Source: Fidelibacterota bacterium
GTDB lineage: Bacteria; Fidelibacterota; UBA2242
NCBI GenBank assembly: GCA_030603165.1
Contig: JAUVYH010000012.1
Location: forward strand, 1-34,400
DNA length: 34,400 nucleotides
Direction: 5' to 3'
Part shown: in pieces, positions 1 through 8,378 of the stretch
How the letters are laid out: every line of letters begins with the position of its first letter
Position numbering within the stretch: position 1 is the stretch's first letter
The notes under the pieces: generated by a model
What the model saw: the letters and a program-made list of their open reading frames with translations, nothing else
Database searches by the model: none
What the model was told of the DNA's origin: nothing
Translations under genes and position numbers: made by a program

Positions 1-107
1 TCTCCATCTCCGGCTTTAACACAGACAAATCCCTTATCGGTCAATAAGGCTGCCAGTGAATTCCGGATGTCACGATCATTATCCGCTATTAATATTCTAC
101 TATTCAT
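1..107 (-). CDS. Response regulator, N-terminal fragment (cut by window edge)
   Basis: The reverse strand from an ATG at 107 translates to MNSRILIADNDRDIRNSLAA and continues with LLTDKGFVCVKAGDGE. This is the first beta strand and helix of a CheY-like receiver domain: a hydrophobic strand ILIAD, an acidic pocket D9/D11, and an amphipathic helix with the usual LxxLLxxKGF ending. Only 35 full codons are inside the window, so the phospho-acceptor aspartate (usually near residue 54) and any output domain are not visible. The start is supported by an AGGCG-like purine stretch just upstream. It is divergent from uppS. The output could be an NtrC-type AAA domain, a DNA-binding domain, or none; the sequence here cannot decide. 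Confidence 0.8.
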   Translation of the reverse strand, partial: MNSRILIADNDRDIRNSLAALLTDKGFVCVKAGDG

Positions 108-462
108 ACGCCTGTCTTTCTTAACCGTGTGCGATTAAAAATCCTGCTTGTTTCCACTGTTCCGGGTTATTTTTCTCAATTCTCATGTTCGGTTAAATAT
201 AGACAGGCTCTCTTACTAAATCAACACATTCTTCCAAAAATGATAGGAATCTGTGTGGATTTAAAAACATATTTGTCAAAAATGGGAATTGTTGATGAAA
301 GTTGCACAAATCAGATTTGACTTGTCCCAAAACCGTCTTTTGGAACGGATAAAAATCAACTGAGTTTTTCCGTCATTAAATTGCCCTGATTGTCCTGATT
401 TTCCATTGACTTTATAGAGGATTGAAATTAACTTCCGTAAGCTATTTTTAAGTGCATTTATA
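108..462. other. Divergent intergenic region between response regulator and uppS
   Basis: This 355 bp AT-rich stretch separates two divergent genes and must hold both promoters. The only promoter-like signal found is TTGACT at 406-411. A 17 bp spacer leads to TAACTT at 429-434, which matches a -10 box in only three of six positions, so it is not called as a promoter. No RNA gene, repeat or convincing small gene was seen. Short ORFs at 129-320 (plus) and 276-542 (minus) show no protein-like features. Confidence 0.4.
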
Positions 463-1248
463 ATGGTAATAAAAGACGTGACGATCGACGATCTGAGGAA
501 AAATATTTTATCTAAAGGAATAGTGCCCCGGCATATTGCCATTATAATGGATGGAAACGGTCGCTGGGCAAAGCAGCGTGGTCTGCCGAGAGTAGCCGGT
601 CACAATGAGGGGATCAATTCGGTTCGTGAAGTGACCCGTGAATGCGGAAAACTCGGTATCGAAGTTCTCACTCTATATACCTTTTCAGTTGAAAACTGGT
701 CACGTCCCAAATCCGAAGTCTCGGCATTAATGAATCTTTTATTAAGGACCATCCGGAGTGAGATCGATGAACTTCACAAAAACAATGTCCGTTTCACCAT
801 GATCGGTCATTTAGATGATCTGCCGCGCGCACCTTTAAAAGGTTTGATGGAAGGCGTCGAAAAAACCAAACACAATACCGGGCTTAATCTGAACCTTGCC
901 CTGAGTTATGGCAGCCGGCAGGAAATGATCGATGCCGTACAGGCTATTGCGAAGGACGTCCGGGACGAAAAGATTGATGTTAACGAGATCAACGATGAAC
1001 TATTTTCAGATTATCTTTATACCGCCGGCAAACCGGACCCCGATTTATTAATTCGAACCAGCGGTGAACTGCGAGTAAGTAATTTTCTGCTCTGGCAGCT
1101 TGCGTACACTGAAATCTATGTGACCCCAATTTACTGGCCTGCTTTTCGTGCTAAGGAACTTTTGGATGCGATTGAGTGTTATCAGAAACGTGAAAGGCGA
1201 TTTGGTCGCACAAGTGACCAGCTTAACAGAAAGAAAACAGGAAAATAA
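463..1248 (+). CDS. uppS: Undecaprenyl diphosphate synthase (cis-prenyltransferase)
   Basis: UppS condenses farnesyl diphosphate with eight isopentenyl diphosphates to make the C55 lipid carrier used for peptidoglycan, O-antigen and other glycans. It acts at the cytoplasmic face of the inner membrane. The 261-residue length is normal. The catalytic motif HIAIIMDGNGRWA spans residues 24-36, with the metal-binding aspartate at D30. FSVENW (about residues 74-79) is the family's FSSENW element. DLLIRTSGELRVSNFLLWQ and the following AYTEIYVT form the C-terminal IPP-binding signature. The ATG at 463 lacks a clear Shine-Dalgarno sequence. It is the first gene of the envelope run, and bamA starts 6 bp after its stop. 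Confidence 0.96.
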   Translation: MVIKDVTIDDLRKNILSKGIVPRHIAIIMDGNGRWAKQRGLPRVAGHNEGINSVREVTRECGKLGIEVLTLYTFSVENWSRPKSEVSALMNLLLRTIRSEIDELHKNNVRFTMIGHLDDLPRAPLKGLMEGVEKTKHNTGLNLNLALSYGSRQEMIDAVQAIAKDVRDEKIDVNEINDELFSDYLYTAGKPDPDLLIRTSGELRVSNFLLWQLAYTEIYVTPIYWPAFRAKELLDAIECYQKRERRFGRTSDQLNRKKTGK

Positions 1249-1254
1249 TACCGA

Positions 1255-3630
1255 ATGAAATTATCACGATTTCTGATCACTCTCATTACTGTAATAGTTT
1301 TATTTCTAAGCAATTCCATTGCCCAGACTACTCAAAATATCATAATATTAGGTGTTGCTGTTCAGGGTAATAAAACCATTTCTGAAAGCAGCATTAAAAT
1401 CCAGTCCGGAATCATCGAAGGTAAAAATATTACATTTGATGACGTTCCGGCTGCTATTAAACGTTTATGGAAATTAAAAATATTTTCGGATATTCAAGTT
1501 TATATAGATAAGGCAACAGAAGATGGGCTTTTTCTTATTATTCAGATCGAAGAATATCCCCGGCTTGGTGAATTCAAAGTTATTGGTAATAAGAAGATAC
1601 GTAAAAGTAAATTTGATGACGAACTCAAATTAATCAGCGGAAAAGTGCTTTCGCCGGCACTAATTTCCGAGACAAAACGAAAGATGCGAGACCTGTATGA
1701 AGAGGATGGTTTTCTGCTGGTCGAAATAAAAGAAGAGTTGGAACCGGGCGAAAAAGAAAACACCCGGAATCTGTTGATTCACATTAAAGAAGGGAAAAAA
1801 GTCCGGATAAAAGATGTTGTTTTTAAAGGCAATGAACAGTTTAGCGACAGTAAACTCCGACGAGTATTAAAAGAAACCCGGCGGCGAAATTTATTTTTAC
1901 TTAAAATCGGTGAATTCGATCAAGAAAAATATACGGAAGATAAACAGAAATTGGTCGATTTTTATAATAAAGAAGGCTATCGCGACTTCGAAATTCAGAA
2001 TGACTCAATATCCTATTCAGACAACAAAAAACACATGTTTTTAACACTGGATGTCTATGAAGGTCCCCGTTACAAATATCGGAATATATCGCTCAGCGGA
2101 CATAATCTGTACACTGATGAACAACTGAAAGCCGTCCTTGGAATAAAACCGGGTGATTACTACGATAAAGAAGAACTCCAAAAAGCCGTTTATGAACGAG
2201 TAAACGGAATTTATATGGATCGGGGCTACCTGTTTTTTCAGATCATTCCAAAAGAGACTCCGGTTAGCGAGGATGAGATCGATCTTCATCTTAGCATTAC
2301 CGAAAATCACCAGGTATCGATCGGACGGATCAACGTAGTCGGCAATGACCGAACCCATGAAAATGTAATCCGCCGGGAACTGAAGGTGCTCCCCGGCGAT
2401 ATTTTTAGTCGTGAAGCACTAATGCGCAGTCAGCGCGAGATTTTCATTTTAAATTACTTCAGCAATGTCGTTCCTGACGTGATTCCGGTTAGTGAAGATG
2501 AAATTGATGTTGAGATTGCCGTTGAAGAAAAATCATCGGACCGCGCCAATCTTTCATTCAGTATAAGTCAAATGTATGGTTTGATTGGCGGCGGCAGTGT
2601 GGAGTTTAATAATTTCAGAGGACGTGGTCAGCAAGTCAGAGTAAGTTATCAGCAGGGTGCGCAGTACAGTATTGCCGGTTCGGGCGCCACGCCATATAAA
2701 TCAATTTCATTAGGTTTCACCGATCCGTGGCTTTTCGATACGCCAAACCTTATCGGCGCCAGTATCTTTTATTCCGAACGCGGTAGTAGCGGATATTATT
2801 ACTATCCATTTGATCTTTCTCAATTAGGGGCCTCGCTTCGCTGGGGGCGTAGATTCAAATGGCCGGATAATTATTTCAGAGGTACCTGGATATTAGCTGC
2901 CGCGAAGAAGGAATACCGCAATCTCGACGAAGCTTATTTAAAATCCGTTCTGCTCGGACAGTCAAAGACAACAGGCGTCAGCTTTACCCAAATTATTTCC
3001 CGTGACAGCCGGAACAGACCGGAATTTCCCACCATGGGTTCTGTGATGAGATGGTCGTCGTCTTTATCCGGAGGTTTCCTGGGCGGTACGGAACATTTTC
3101 ATAAACACAATTTCAGCATGGAATATTATTTACCTACGATTTGGAAACTTGTTTTATTTAATCACATGGAGTTTGGCGTCATAAAGAAAATCAAAGAAAA
3201 TTCTATCATCCCTCCGGATGAGCGTTTTATCATGGGGGGAAGCGGGATGATTTACGGGGTTGCTTTACGTGGTTATCCTGATAATTCAGTTGGACCTGTC
3301 CGATCCGGCTCCAGCAGTGGATATTCACCCTGGGGTGGCGAAACGCTGTTCAAATATTCCCTTGAATACCGCGTTCCCATTTCGGAAGAACCAACGATTT
3401 ACGGACTGATCTTTGCCGAAGCGGGCAATGTCTGGAAAAATCTGGGCAAAACCGACCCATTTGATCTGAGACGATCAGCAGGATTTGGAGTCCGGTTTTT
3501 TATGCCTGCGCTTGGTATGATCGGCGTCGATTTAGGTTATGGATTTGACGATATCGATCCTGAAGGATACACCGGTTACGGAAAACCCGAAGGATGGAAA
3601 ACACATTTTATATTTGGAATGCCATTTTAA
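1255..3630 (+). CDS. bamA: Outer membrane protein assembly factor BamA (Omp85)
   Basis: BamA inserts beta-barrel proteins into the outer membrane. A signal peptide covers residues 1 to about 24 (MKLSRF, then a hydrophobic core ending SNSIAQ). Five POTRA repeats follow, beginning near residues 28, 103, 181, 272 and 352, each with a late GN- or GH-turn (QGNKTI, IGNKKI, KGNEQF, SGHNLY, VGNDRT). The barrel spans about residues 430-791. It contains the substrate-lid loop motif LRGYPD near residue 670, equivalent to the family's VRGF/Y in loop 6. The last residue is phenylalanine, as in a beta-signal. At 791 residues it is a normal BamA length. It lies between uppS and skp, a standard neighbourhood, and is probably cotranscribed with them. 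Confidence 0.96.
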   Translation: MKLSRFLITLITVIVLFLSNSIAQTTQNIIILGVAVQGNKTISESSIKIQSGIIEGKNITFDDVPAAIKRLWKLKIFSDIQVYIDKATEDGLFLIIQIEEYPRLGEFKVIGNKKIRKSKFDDELKLISGKVLSPALISETKRKMRDLYEEDGFLLVEIKEELEPGEKENTRNLLIHIKEGKKVRIKDVVFKGNEQFSDSKLRRVLKETRRRNLFLLKIGEFDQEKYTEDKQKLVDFYNKEGYRDFEIQNDSISYSDNKKHMFLTLDVYEGPRYKYRNISLSGHNLYTDEQLKAVLGIKPGDYYDKEELQKAVYERVNGIYMDRGYLFFQIIPKETPVSEDEIDLHLSITENHQVSIGRINVVGNDRTHENVIRRELKVLPGDIFSREALMRSQREIFILNYFSNVVPDVIPVSEDEIDVEIAVEEKSSDRANLSFSISQMYGLIGGGSVEFNNFRGRGQQVRVSYQQGAQYSIAGSGATPYKSISLGFTDPWLFDTPNLIGASIFYSERGSSGYYYYPFDLSQLGASLRWGRRFKWPDNYFRGTWILAAAKKEYRNLDEAYLKSVLLGQSKTTGVSFTQIISRDSRNRPEFPTMGSVMRWSSSLSGGFLGGTEHFHKHNFSMEYYLPTIWKLVLFNHMEFGVIKKIKENSIIPPDERFIMGGSGMIYGVALRGYPDNSVGPVRSGSSSGYSPWGGETLFKYSLEYRVPISEEPTIYGLIFAEAGNVWKNLGKTDPFDLRRSAGFGVRFFMPALGMIGVDLGYGFDDIDPEGYTGYGKPEGWKTHFIFGMPF

Positions 3631-3646
3631 TAATACGGAGGAAACA

Positions 3647-4174
3647 GTGAAAAAATTTACGATGATATTAATTGGATTGCTTCTTGTCATCAGCGCATTT
3701 AACGTAGCGGTTGCCCAACAGATGAAAATCGCTTATGTCAACTCTGACCGCATTCTGGCGGAATTTGATGAAGCCAAAGAAGCACAAAGCAAATTGGATA
3801 TCGAAGCCAAAAAAATGGAGAATGAATACAGAGGAATGCTAACGACACTGGATAGTCTGAGCAGAGACTATGAACGCCAGAAAATGATCATGAGCGAAAC
3901 GCGCCGTCAAACCAAAGAAAACGAGATCGGTCAGCTACAGCAATCAATTCAGCGTTATCAAGTCGAAAAATTGGGTCCGGAGGGAGAAATCTACCGCAAG
4001 CAGGCAGAATTAGTTGGACCTGTTCTCGAGAAGATCAAATCTGTCATTGAAAAAGTGGGAAAAGAGAACAAATACGACTATATTTTTGACACTGTTGCAG
4101 GAAATATTCTATATGCCGAACCGGTACACGATTTAACGGACAAAGTTCTCTACGAATTAAAAAGAAACGATTAA
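3647..4174 (+). CDS. skp: Periplasmic chaperone Skp/OmpH family
   Basis: Skp holds unfolded outer-membrane proteins in the periplasm on the way to BamA. The start is taken as GTG at 3647, preceded by a strong GGAGG six bases upstream. It gives a clean signal peptide, MKKFTMILIGLLLVISAFNV then AVAQQ, and a 175-residue protein. A longer frame opening at ATG 3539 would overlap bamA by 92 bp and put 36 unlikely residues before the signal peptide. After MKIAYVNSDRILAEFDEAK comes a long charged coiled-coil segment (about residues 45-135) and a C-terminal strand region (YDYIFDTVAGNILYAEP), the typical tentacle-plus-body plan. The stop codon directly abuts lpxD. Confidence 0.92.
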   Translation: MKKFTMILIGLLLVISAFNVAVAQQMKIAYVNSDRILAEFDEAKEAQSKLDIEAKKMENEYRGMLTTLDSLSRDYERQKMIMSETRRQTKENEIGQLQQSIQRYQVEKLGPEGEIYRKQAELVGPVLEKIKSVIEKVGKENKYDYIFDTVAGNILYAEPVHDLTDKVLYELKRND

Positions 4175-5203
4175 ATGACCTATACTCTCGCTCAAATTAC
4201 CCGGATCGTTCAGGGAATTCTCGAAGGCGATCCGGAAGCGCTTATTTCGGACGTCGCTGAAATTCAATATGCTCAACCAGGCGAACTCAGCTTCATTGCA
4301 AATCCGAAATACACAAAATTTGTAGCAACAACGGGAGCAGAGGCAATTCTCGTTTCTAAAGATTTTTCCAGAGCCTATAAAAACCTGATCCGGGTAGAAA
4401 ATCCTAATTATGCATTTTCACTCCTGATCGCCAAATTCCGTCCTCAGATTCCTTTTCCAAAGCCGGGCATTGCCCCGTCGGCAACCATTGCCAAAACTGC
4501 AAAAACAGGAAAAGATATATATATCGGTCCCAACGTTATCATTGACGAGAACGCTATAATTGAAGATAACGCAATTCTTTTTGGGAACATATATGTAGGG
4601 AAAGAATCGACAATCGGCTCTGCAACAATAATCTACCCGAACGTCAGTATTTATCATCGATGTCAAATCGGTAACAATGTTCGCATCCACTCCGGAGCCG
4701 TTATCGGCAGCGACGGTTATGGATTTATTCGCATGGAAGACGGAATCTCCAAGATACCACAGGAGGGCGGCGTTGTTATTAATGATGATGTTGAAATCGG
4801 CGCCAACTGCGCCATCGATCGCGGGACCTTAGGAAATACCGTTATTGGAAAAGGAACCAAACTGGATAATTTTATTCAGATCGCTCATAATGTAAAAGTC
4901 GGGGAATACTGTTTTATTGCCGCCCAGAGTGGCGTCGCCGGAAGCACTCAGTTAGCAAACGGAGTGACCATTGCGGGACAGGTCGGTATCGCAGGACACT
5001 TAAAAGTTGGTGAAGGAGCGATGGTTGCTGCCCAATCAGGTATTTCAAAAGATGTTGCTCCCCATACTATTATGTTCGGATATCCTGCCCAGGAGCAAAA
5101 GAAAGCTCGCAGGGAACTCATCAGCATCCGGTTTATCCCGGAAATCAGAGAACGTCTCAAAACAATCGAAAAAGAACTGGAAATACTGAAGCAAAGGAAA
5201 TAG
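4175..5203 (+). CDS. lpxD: UDP-3-O-acylglucosamine N-acyltransferase LpxD
   Basis: LpxD adds the second 3-hydroxyacyl chain, from acyl-ACP, to UDP-3-O-acylglucosamine in lipid A synthesis. The N-terminal uridine-binding domain is recognisable (residues 1-95, with AQPGELSFIANPKY). A left-handed beta helix of hexapeptide repeats follows, from about residue 100 to 300, including IHSGAVIGSDGYGF. IQIAHNVKVGEYCFIAAQ carries the catalytic histidine, followed by AGSTQLANGVTIAGQVGIAG. A basic, charged helix closes the 342-residue protein. Its ATG follows the skp stop with no gap, so translation is probably coupled. lpxC-fabZ starts 2 bp after its own stop. Confidence 0.96.
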   Translation: MTYTLAQITRIVQGILEGDPEALISDVAEIQYAQPGELSFIANPKYTKFVATTGAEAILVSKDFSRAYKNLIRVENPNYAFSLLIAKFRPQIPFPKPGIAPSATIAKTAKTGKDIYIGPNVIIDENAIIEDNAILFGNIYVGKESTIGSATIIYPNVSIYHRCQIGNNVRIHSGAVIGSDGYGFIRMEDGISKIPQEGGVVINDDVEIGANCAIDRGTLGNTVIGKGTKLDNFIQIAHNVKVGEYCFIAAQSGVAGSTQLANGVTIAGQVGIAGHLKVGEGAMVAAQSGISKDVAPHTIMFGYPAQEQKKARRELISIRFIPEIRERLKTIEKELEILKQRK

Positions 5204-5205
5204 GA

Positions 5206-6600
5206 ATGTCACGAAATCAATATACCATAAAAAACCCGGTTTCTGTCTCCGGAATAGGTCTGCACACCGGCGTAAAAAGCACAATTACTTTCAAAACGGC
5301 GCCGGAAAATTCCGGTATCCGCTTCGTTCGCACTGATGTCGAAAACTGTCCGGAAATAATTGCCGATATAAATCATGTCACCGATATATCTCGCGGTACT
5401 ACCATTGCTCAAAACGGTGTACAGATTCACACTGTCGAACATGTGCTGGCGGCGGTCGCCGGTCTGGAAATTGACAATATTTTTATAGAAGTAAATAACA
5501 TCGAACCACCGGTCTGTGATGGAAGTTCGATCGAATTCGTTAAAGCATTAAAAAAGGCGGAGATCATTGAACAGAGTGTTCCTCAGGACGTTCTCGTAAT
5601 AGATAAGATCATCCAATATACCGATCCTAAAAACGGCGTCGATGTTCATGTATTGCCGGCTGAAAGTTTTCGTATTACCTTCCTGATCGATTATAAAATC
5701 CCGGCGATTGGCACACAATATTCCGCCATGTATTCGCTTTCCGATGAATTCGAAACCGATTATGCCGCTGCCAGAACGTTCTGTACATTAAGTGAAGTTG
5801 AGCATCTCAAAAATATAGGATTGATCAAGGGCGGGAATATTAATAGCGGCGTTGTCTTCATTGATCGTGAGATTGATGCAAATGAGATTAAAAAGTTAAA
5901 GAAAATGTTCAATATTAAGAGTGACATTGTCCTCGGTCAAAAAGGTACGCTTAATGGCGTCGAGTTGCGCTATTATAACGAAGCCGTCCGACATAAAATA
6001 CTCGATCTGATCGGTGACTTTGCGCTGCTCGGCGTTCCTATCCAGGGACATGTCATTGCGGCGCGCAGCGGACATGCTCATAACGTTAACCTGGTGAAGA
6101 AGATTCGTAAGGAATATGAAAAGATCCTCATCCAGGAAAAATATCAGCCCCGAAAAGTTCCGGGAGCTCTTTTCGATATTCATGGTATTGAACGCATTCT
6201 TCCTCATCGCTACCCTTTCCTGCTCGTTGACCGGATTCTGGACATGACTCCCGGAGAAACCGTTACTGCAATTAAAAATGTTACAATAAACGAACCTTTT
6301 TTTACCGGTCATTTCCCGATGAGAAAAGTTATGCCCGGTGTTCTGATCGTTGAAGCATTAGCCCAGGCAGGCGGGCTTCTGTTGCTAAATACGATTGAAA
6401 ACCCCGAAGAAAAACTGGTCTTATTTTCCGGATTGGATAATGTTCGTTTCAGAAAAACGGTTATACCCGGAGACCAGATTCGATTGGAAGTAAAAATGGT
6501 TCAATTCAGATTAGCCATGTGCAAAATGAAAGCCATTGCATTTGTAAATGATGACGTCGTGGTAGAAGCGTCTATGATGGCTTCAGTTGTGGATTTGTAA
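5206..6600 (+). CDS. lpxC/fabZ: Bifunctional LpxC deacetylase / FabZ dehydratase fusion
   Basis: One 464-residue frame encodes two enzymes. Residues 1 to about 305 are LpxC, the zinc deacetylase that commits UDP-3-O-acyl-GlcNAc to lipid A. TVEHVLAA carries E78 and H79, the HKILD motif carries zinc ligands H263 and D267, and SGHAHN carries the catalytic H290. Residues about 325-464 are FabZ, the 3-hydroxyacyl-ACP dehydratase: LPHRYPFLLVDR, then GHFP with H369, and MPGVLIVEALAQAGG with E383. The 14-residue spacing of H and E matches FabZ. The usual GHPVMPG segment reads MRKVMPG here. The fusion is known from Bacteroidota and related phyla. AGGA sits close before the ATG. It is tightly packed between lpxD and lpxA. 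Confidence 0.97.
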   Translation: MSRNQYTIKNPVSVSGIGLHTGVKSTITFKTAPENSGIRFVRTDVENCPEIIADINHVTDISRGTTIAQNGVQIHTVEHVLAAVAGLEIDNIFIEVNNIEPPVCDGSSIEFVKALKKAEIIEQSVPQDVLVIDKIIQYTDPKNGVDVHVLPAESFRITFLIDYKIPAIGTQYSAMYSLSDEFETDYAAARTFCTLSEVEHLKNIGLIKGGNINSGVVFIDREIDANEIKKLKKMFNIKSDIVLGQKGTLNGVELRYYNEAVRHKILDLIGDFALLGVPIQGHVIAARSGHAHNVNLVKKIRKEYEKILIQEKYQPRKVPGALFDIHGIERILPHRYPFLLVDRILDMTPGETVTAIKNVTINEPFFTGHFPMRKVMPGVLIVEALAQAGGLLLLNTIENPEEKLVLFSGLDNVRFRKTVIPGDQIRLEVKMVQFRLAMCKMKAIAFVNDDVVVEASMMASVVDL

Positions 6601-6601
6601 T

Positions 6602-7378
6602 ATGAGCAATAACATTCATCCGACATCAATTATTGAATCTAACGTCACAATCGGGAAGAACGTCACAATCGGTCCCTATTCATTGATCAAAGAAAATGTA
6701 ACGATTGGCGACAATTGTGAAATAGGGTCGTATGTAGTATTATGCCCGGGAACTCACTTGGGTAAGGAGTGTAAGGTATTTCACCATGCCGTTCTTGGAG
6801 AAGCGCCCCAGGATCTCAAATTCGGCGGCGAGGAAACGTCTGTCGAAATCGGAGAACGCACTGTGATCCGTGAATTTGTAACGGTTAACCGGGGTACCAA
6901 AGCCCATTGGAAAACTGTCATTGGTTCCGATTGTCTGATCATGGCGTATGTCCATATCGCCCATGACTGTATTGTTGGTAATAACGTCATCATGGCTAAT
7001 GCAACTAATATTTCCGGCCATGTGGAAATTCAGGATTGGGCTATCATTGGAGGAATGGTCGGTATCCATCAGTTTGTGAAGATTGGTCAGCACAGTCTGA
7101 TTGGCGGTCACTACCGGGCAACGAAGGATGTGCCGCCTTATATCATTTCTGCCGGAGAGCCTTTGAAATTTGAGGGACTGAATATCATCGGGTTGCGGCG
7201 TCGCGGGTTTTCCAGCGATACGGTAAAACATTTGAAAAAAGCATATAAGTTGATTTACAATTCGCAATACAATGTATCGGATGCCGTTAAGAAAATTCTG
7301 GAAGATAAAAAGGCGCCCGCAGAAGTGAAAAATGTCGTGGATTTTATCAAAAACAGCGATCGCGGAATTATCCGTTAA
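6602..7378 (+). CDS. lpxA: Acyl-ACP:UDP-GlcNAc O-acyltransferase LpxA
   Basis: LpxA adds the first 3-hydroxyacyl chain to UDP-GlcNAc. The start is ATG 6602, one base after the lpxC-fabZ stop, giving 258 residues beginning MSNNIHPTSIIESN, the usual LpxA opening. The upstream in-frame ATG at 6587 would overlap the fusion gene. Residues 1-190 are hexapeptide beta-helix repeats. LGEAPQDLKFGGEET (about residues 65-79) is characteristic, and AYVHIAHDCIVGNN holds the catalytic H121. GLNIIGLRRRGFS starts the C-terminal helical domain. Together with the two genes before it this gives the first steps of lipid A synthesis in one run. No strong ribosome site is visible; coupling to the upstream stop is likely. 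Confidence 0.96.
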   Translation: MSNNIHPTSIIESNVTIGKNVTIGPYSLIKENVTIGDNCEIGSYVVLCPGTHLGKECKVFHHAVLGEAPQDLKFGGEETSVEIGERTVIREFVTVNRGTKAHWKTVIGSDCLIMAYVHIAHDCIVGNNVIMANATNISGHVEIQDWAIIGGMVGIHQFVKIGQHSLIGGHYRATKDVPPYIISAGEPLKFEGLNIIGLRRRGFSSDTVKHLKKAYKLIYNSQYNVSDAVKKILEDKKAPAEVKNVVDFIKNSDRGIIR

Positions 7379-7530
7379 TATATTTTATAATCTTTCTGGA
7401 GTTTTCCCGGAACTGAAAATTTACTTTAACATAAGATTTTGTATTTAATGATGATAGCATTTATTGATAATTGGAGATGTAATTACAGAAAATTTTGAAT
7501 TTGGATAACAATATTTTTTTAAGTTTTAAT

Positions 7531-7584
7531 TTGACCTCCCCTTTTTCCCCTCCTTACCAAGGAGGGGATCTAAGGGGTGGTTAA
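7531..7584 (+). repeat. Dispersed near-palindromic repeat, copy 1
   Basis: A 54 bp block in the lpxA-downstream gap. Its centre is a perfect hairpin, CCCCTCCTT-ACC-AAGGAGGGG. Outer arms GACCTCCCC and GGGGTGGTTAA extend the imperfect palindrome over most of the block. A second copy in inverted orientation lies at 9640-9694. As RNA it would fold into a strong stem and could act as a transcript-end or stabilising structure after lpxA. The remaining bases of the 7379-7651 gap are AT-rich with no other visible feature. Confidence 0.8.
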
Positions 7585-7651
7585 ATCATTTCAGTATCAT
7601 GCCAGATTTATTTCTAAAATTTTGGGGTAACTTCTGTTTATAATCTCTACC

Positions 7652-8377
7652 TTGCAAATTAATCAGACTCGAATTACACTTTTATTAATTATCGCATTAA
7701 TGCTGAAAGGCAATGTCTTTGCTTTGAATTTAAATCTCACCGGTATCGATCAATCCATGGTCAGGAAAACATTAGAACCGATTGCAGGTATTGTTGCCGC
7801 GGAACAAACGCCTCCGGCGTCACTCATCGCTTATTCAGATGATCCGGTAACTGCAATTGGAGCTTCATTTGTCACTTTCGCCGCACCTGATTTTCAATCC
7901 ACAGTATGGGGCTATCCCAGTTTCTGGATGGTAATGTCCATTTCACCGAATCTTAAAATTGGAGCAAATTTCAGCGCATATAAATGGCTGGGTGATAATA
8001 TTCAGACATTTGGTCCGTTTATAAGTACATCGTGGGGTGATAATAAGAAATCAACAAATGCCGGCTTTCATGTTCTGCGCTTGAAGGGTCCCGATGATTT
8101 CCATATCAACAATATCGGCATTGAACTGTCGAGAAATATCCGGTATCCAAATTGGAATATTGGATTCGGCTATTCCGCACATTTCATGCAGTGTGTAATT
8201 CATGTAACCGACCATACTTCACCGGCTCAAAATTATAATACAACAAAAAGTATTGATATTAATCTGCTGCGTTTCAGCGCCTACCGCATTTTTCAAAATA
8301 ATATTCAGATCGGCAGTGAAATATCGTTATCACGGCATTTATTAAGTGTACAATTTTTAATTCTGAAATATTTTTAA
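7652..8377 (+). CDS. Hypothetical exported protein, possibly outer-membrane
   Basis: Not recognised as a named family. The TTG start at 7652 is favoured because it gives a full signal peptide (QINQTRITLLLIIALMLKG then NVFA), with the mature protein starting near residue 26. The alternative ATG at 7700 would remove most of the hydrophobic core. The 241-residue protein is rich in aromatic and alternating hydrophobic residues, with strand-like runs such as SFWMVMSISPNLKIGANFSA and NWNIGFGYSAHF, and it ends in phenylalanine (LILKYF). This resembles a small outer-membrane beta-barrel, but that is inference. It lies 1 bp upstream of dxr, so the two may be cotranscribed. A pair of inverted dispersed repeats brackets it together with dxr. 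Confidence 0.65.
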   Translation: MQINQTRITLLLIIALMLKGNVFALNLNLTGIDQSMVRKTLEPIAGIVAAEQTPPASLIAYSDDPVTAIGASFVTFAAPDFQSTVWGYPSFWMVMSISPNLKIGANFSAYKWLGDNIQTFGPFISTSWGDNKKSTNAGFHVLRLKGPDDFHINNIGIELSRNIRYPNWNIGFGYSAHFMQCVIHVTDHTSPAQNYNTTKSIDINLLRFSAYRIFQNNIQIGSEISLSRHLLSVQFLILKYF

Positions 8378-8378
8378 T

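Noticed and set aside
406-434. Sigma-70-like promoter before uppS
   Set aside because: The -35 box is good but TAACTT matches the -10 consensus in only three positions; not strong enough to call.
3539-3646. Longer start for the skp gene
   Set aside because: It would overlap bamA by 92 bp and bury the signal peptide; GTG 3647 has a strong GGAGG.
5896-6312. 138-codon minus-strand ORF
   Set aside because: It is antisense to the lpxC-fabZ fusion and has no recognisable features.
6740-7267. 175-codon minus-strand ORF
   Set aside because: It is antisense to lpxA, whose motifs are unambiguous.
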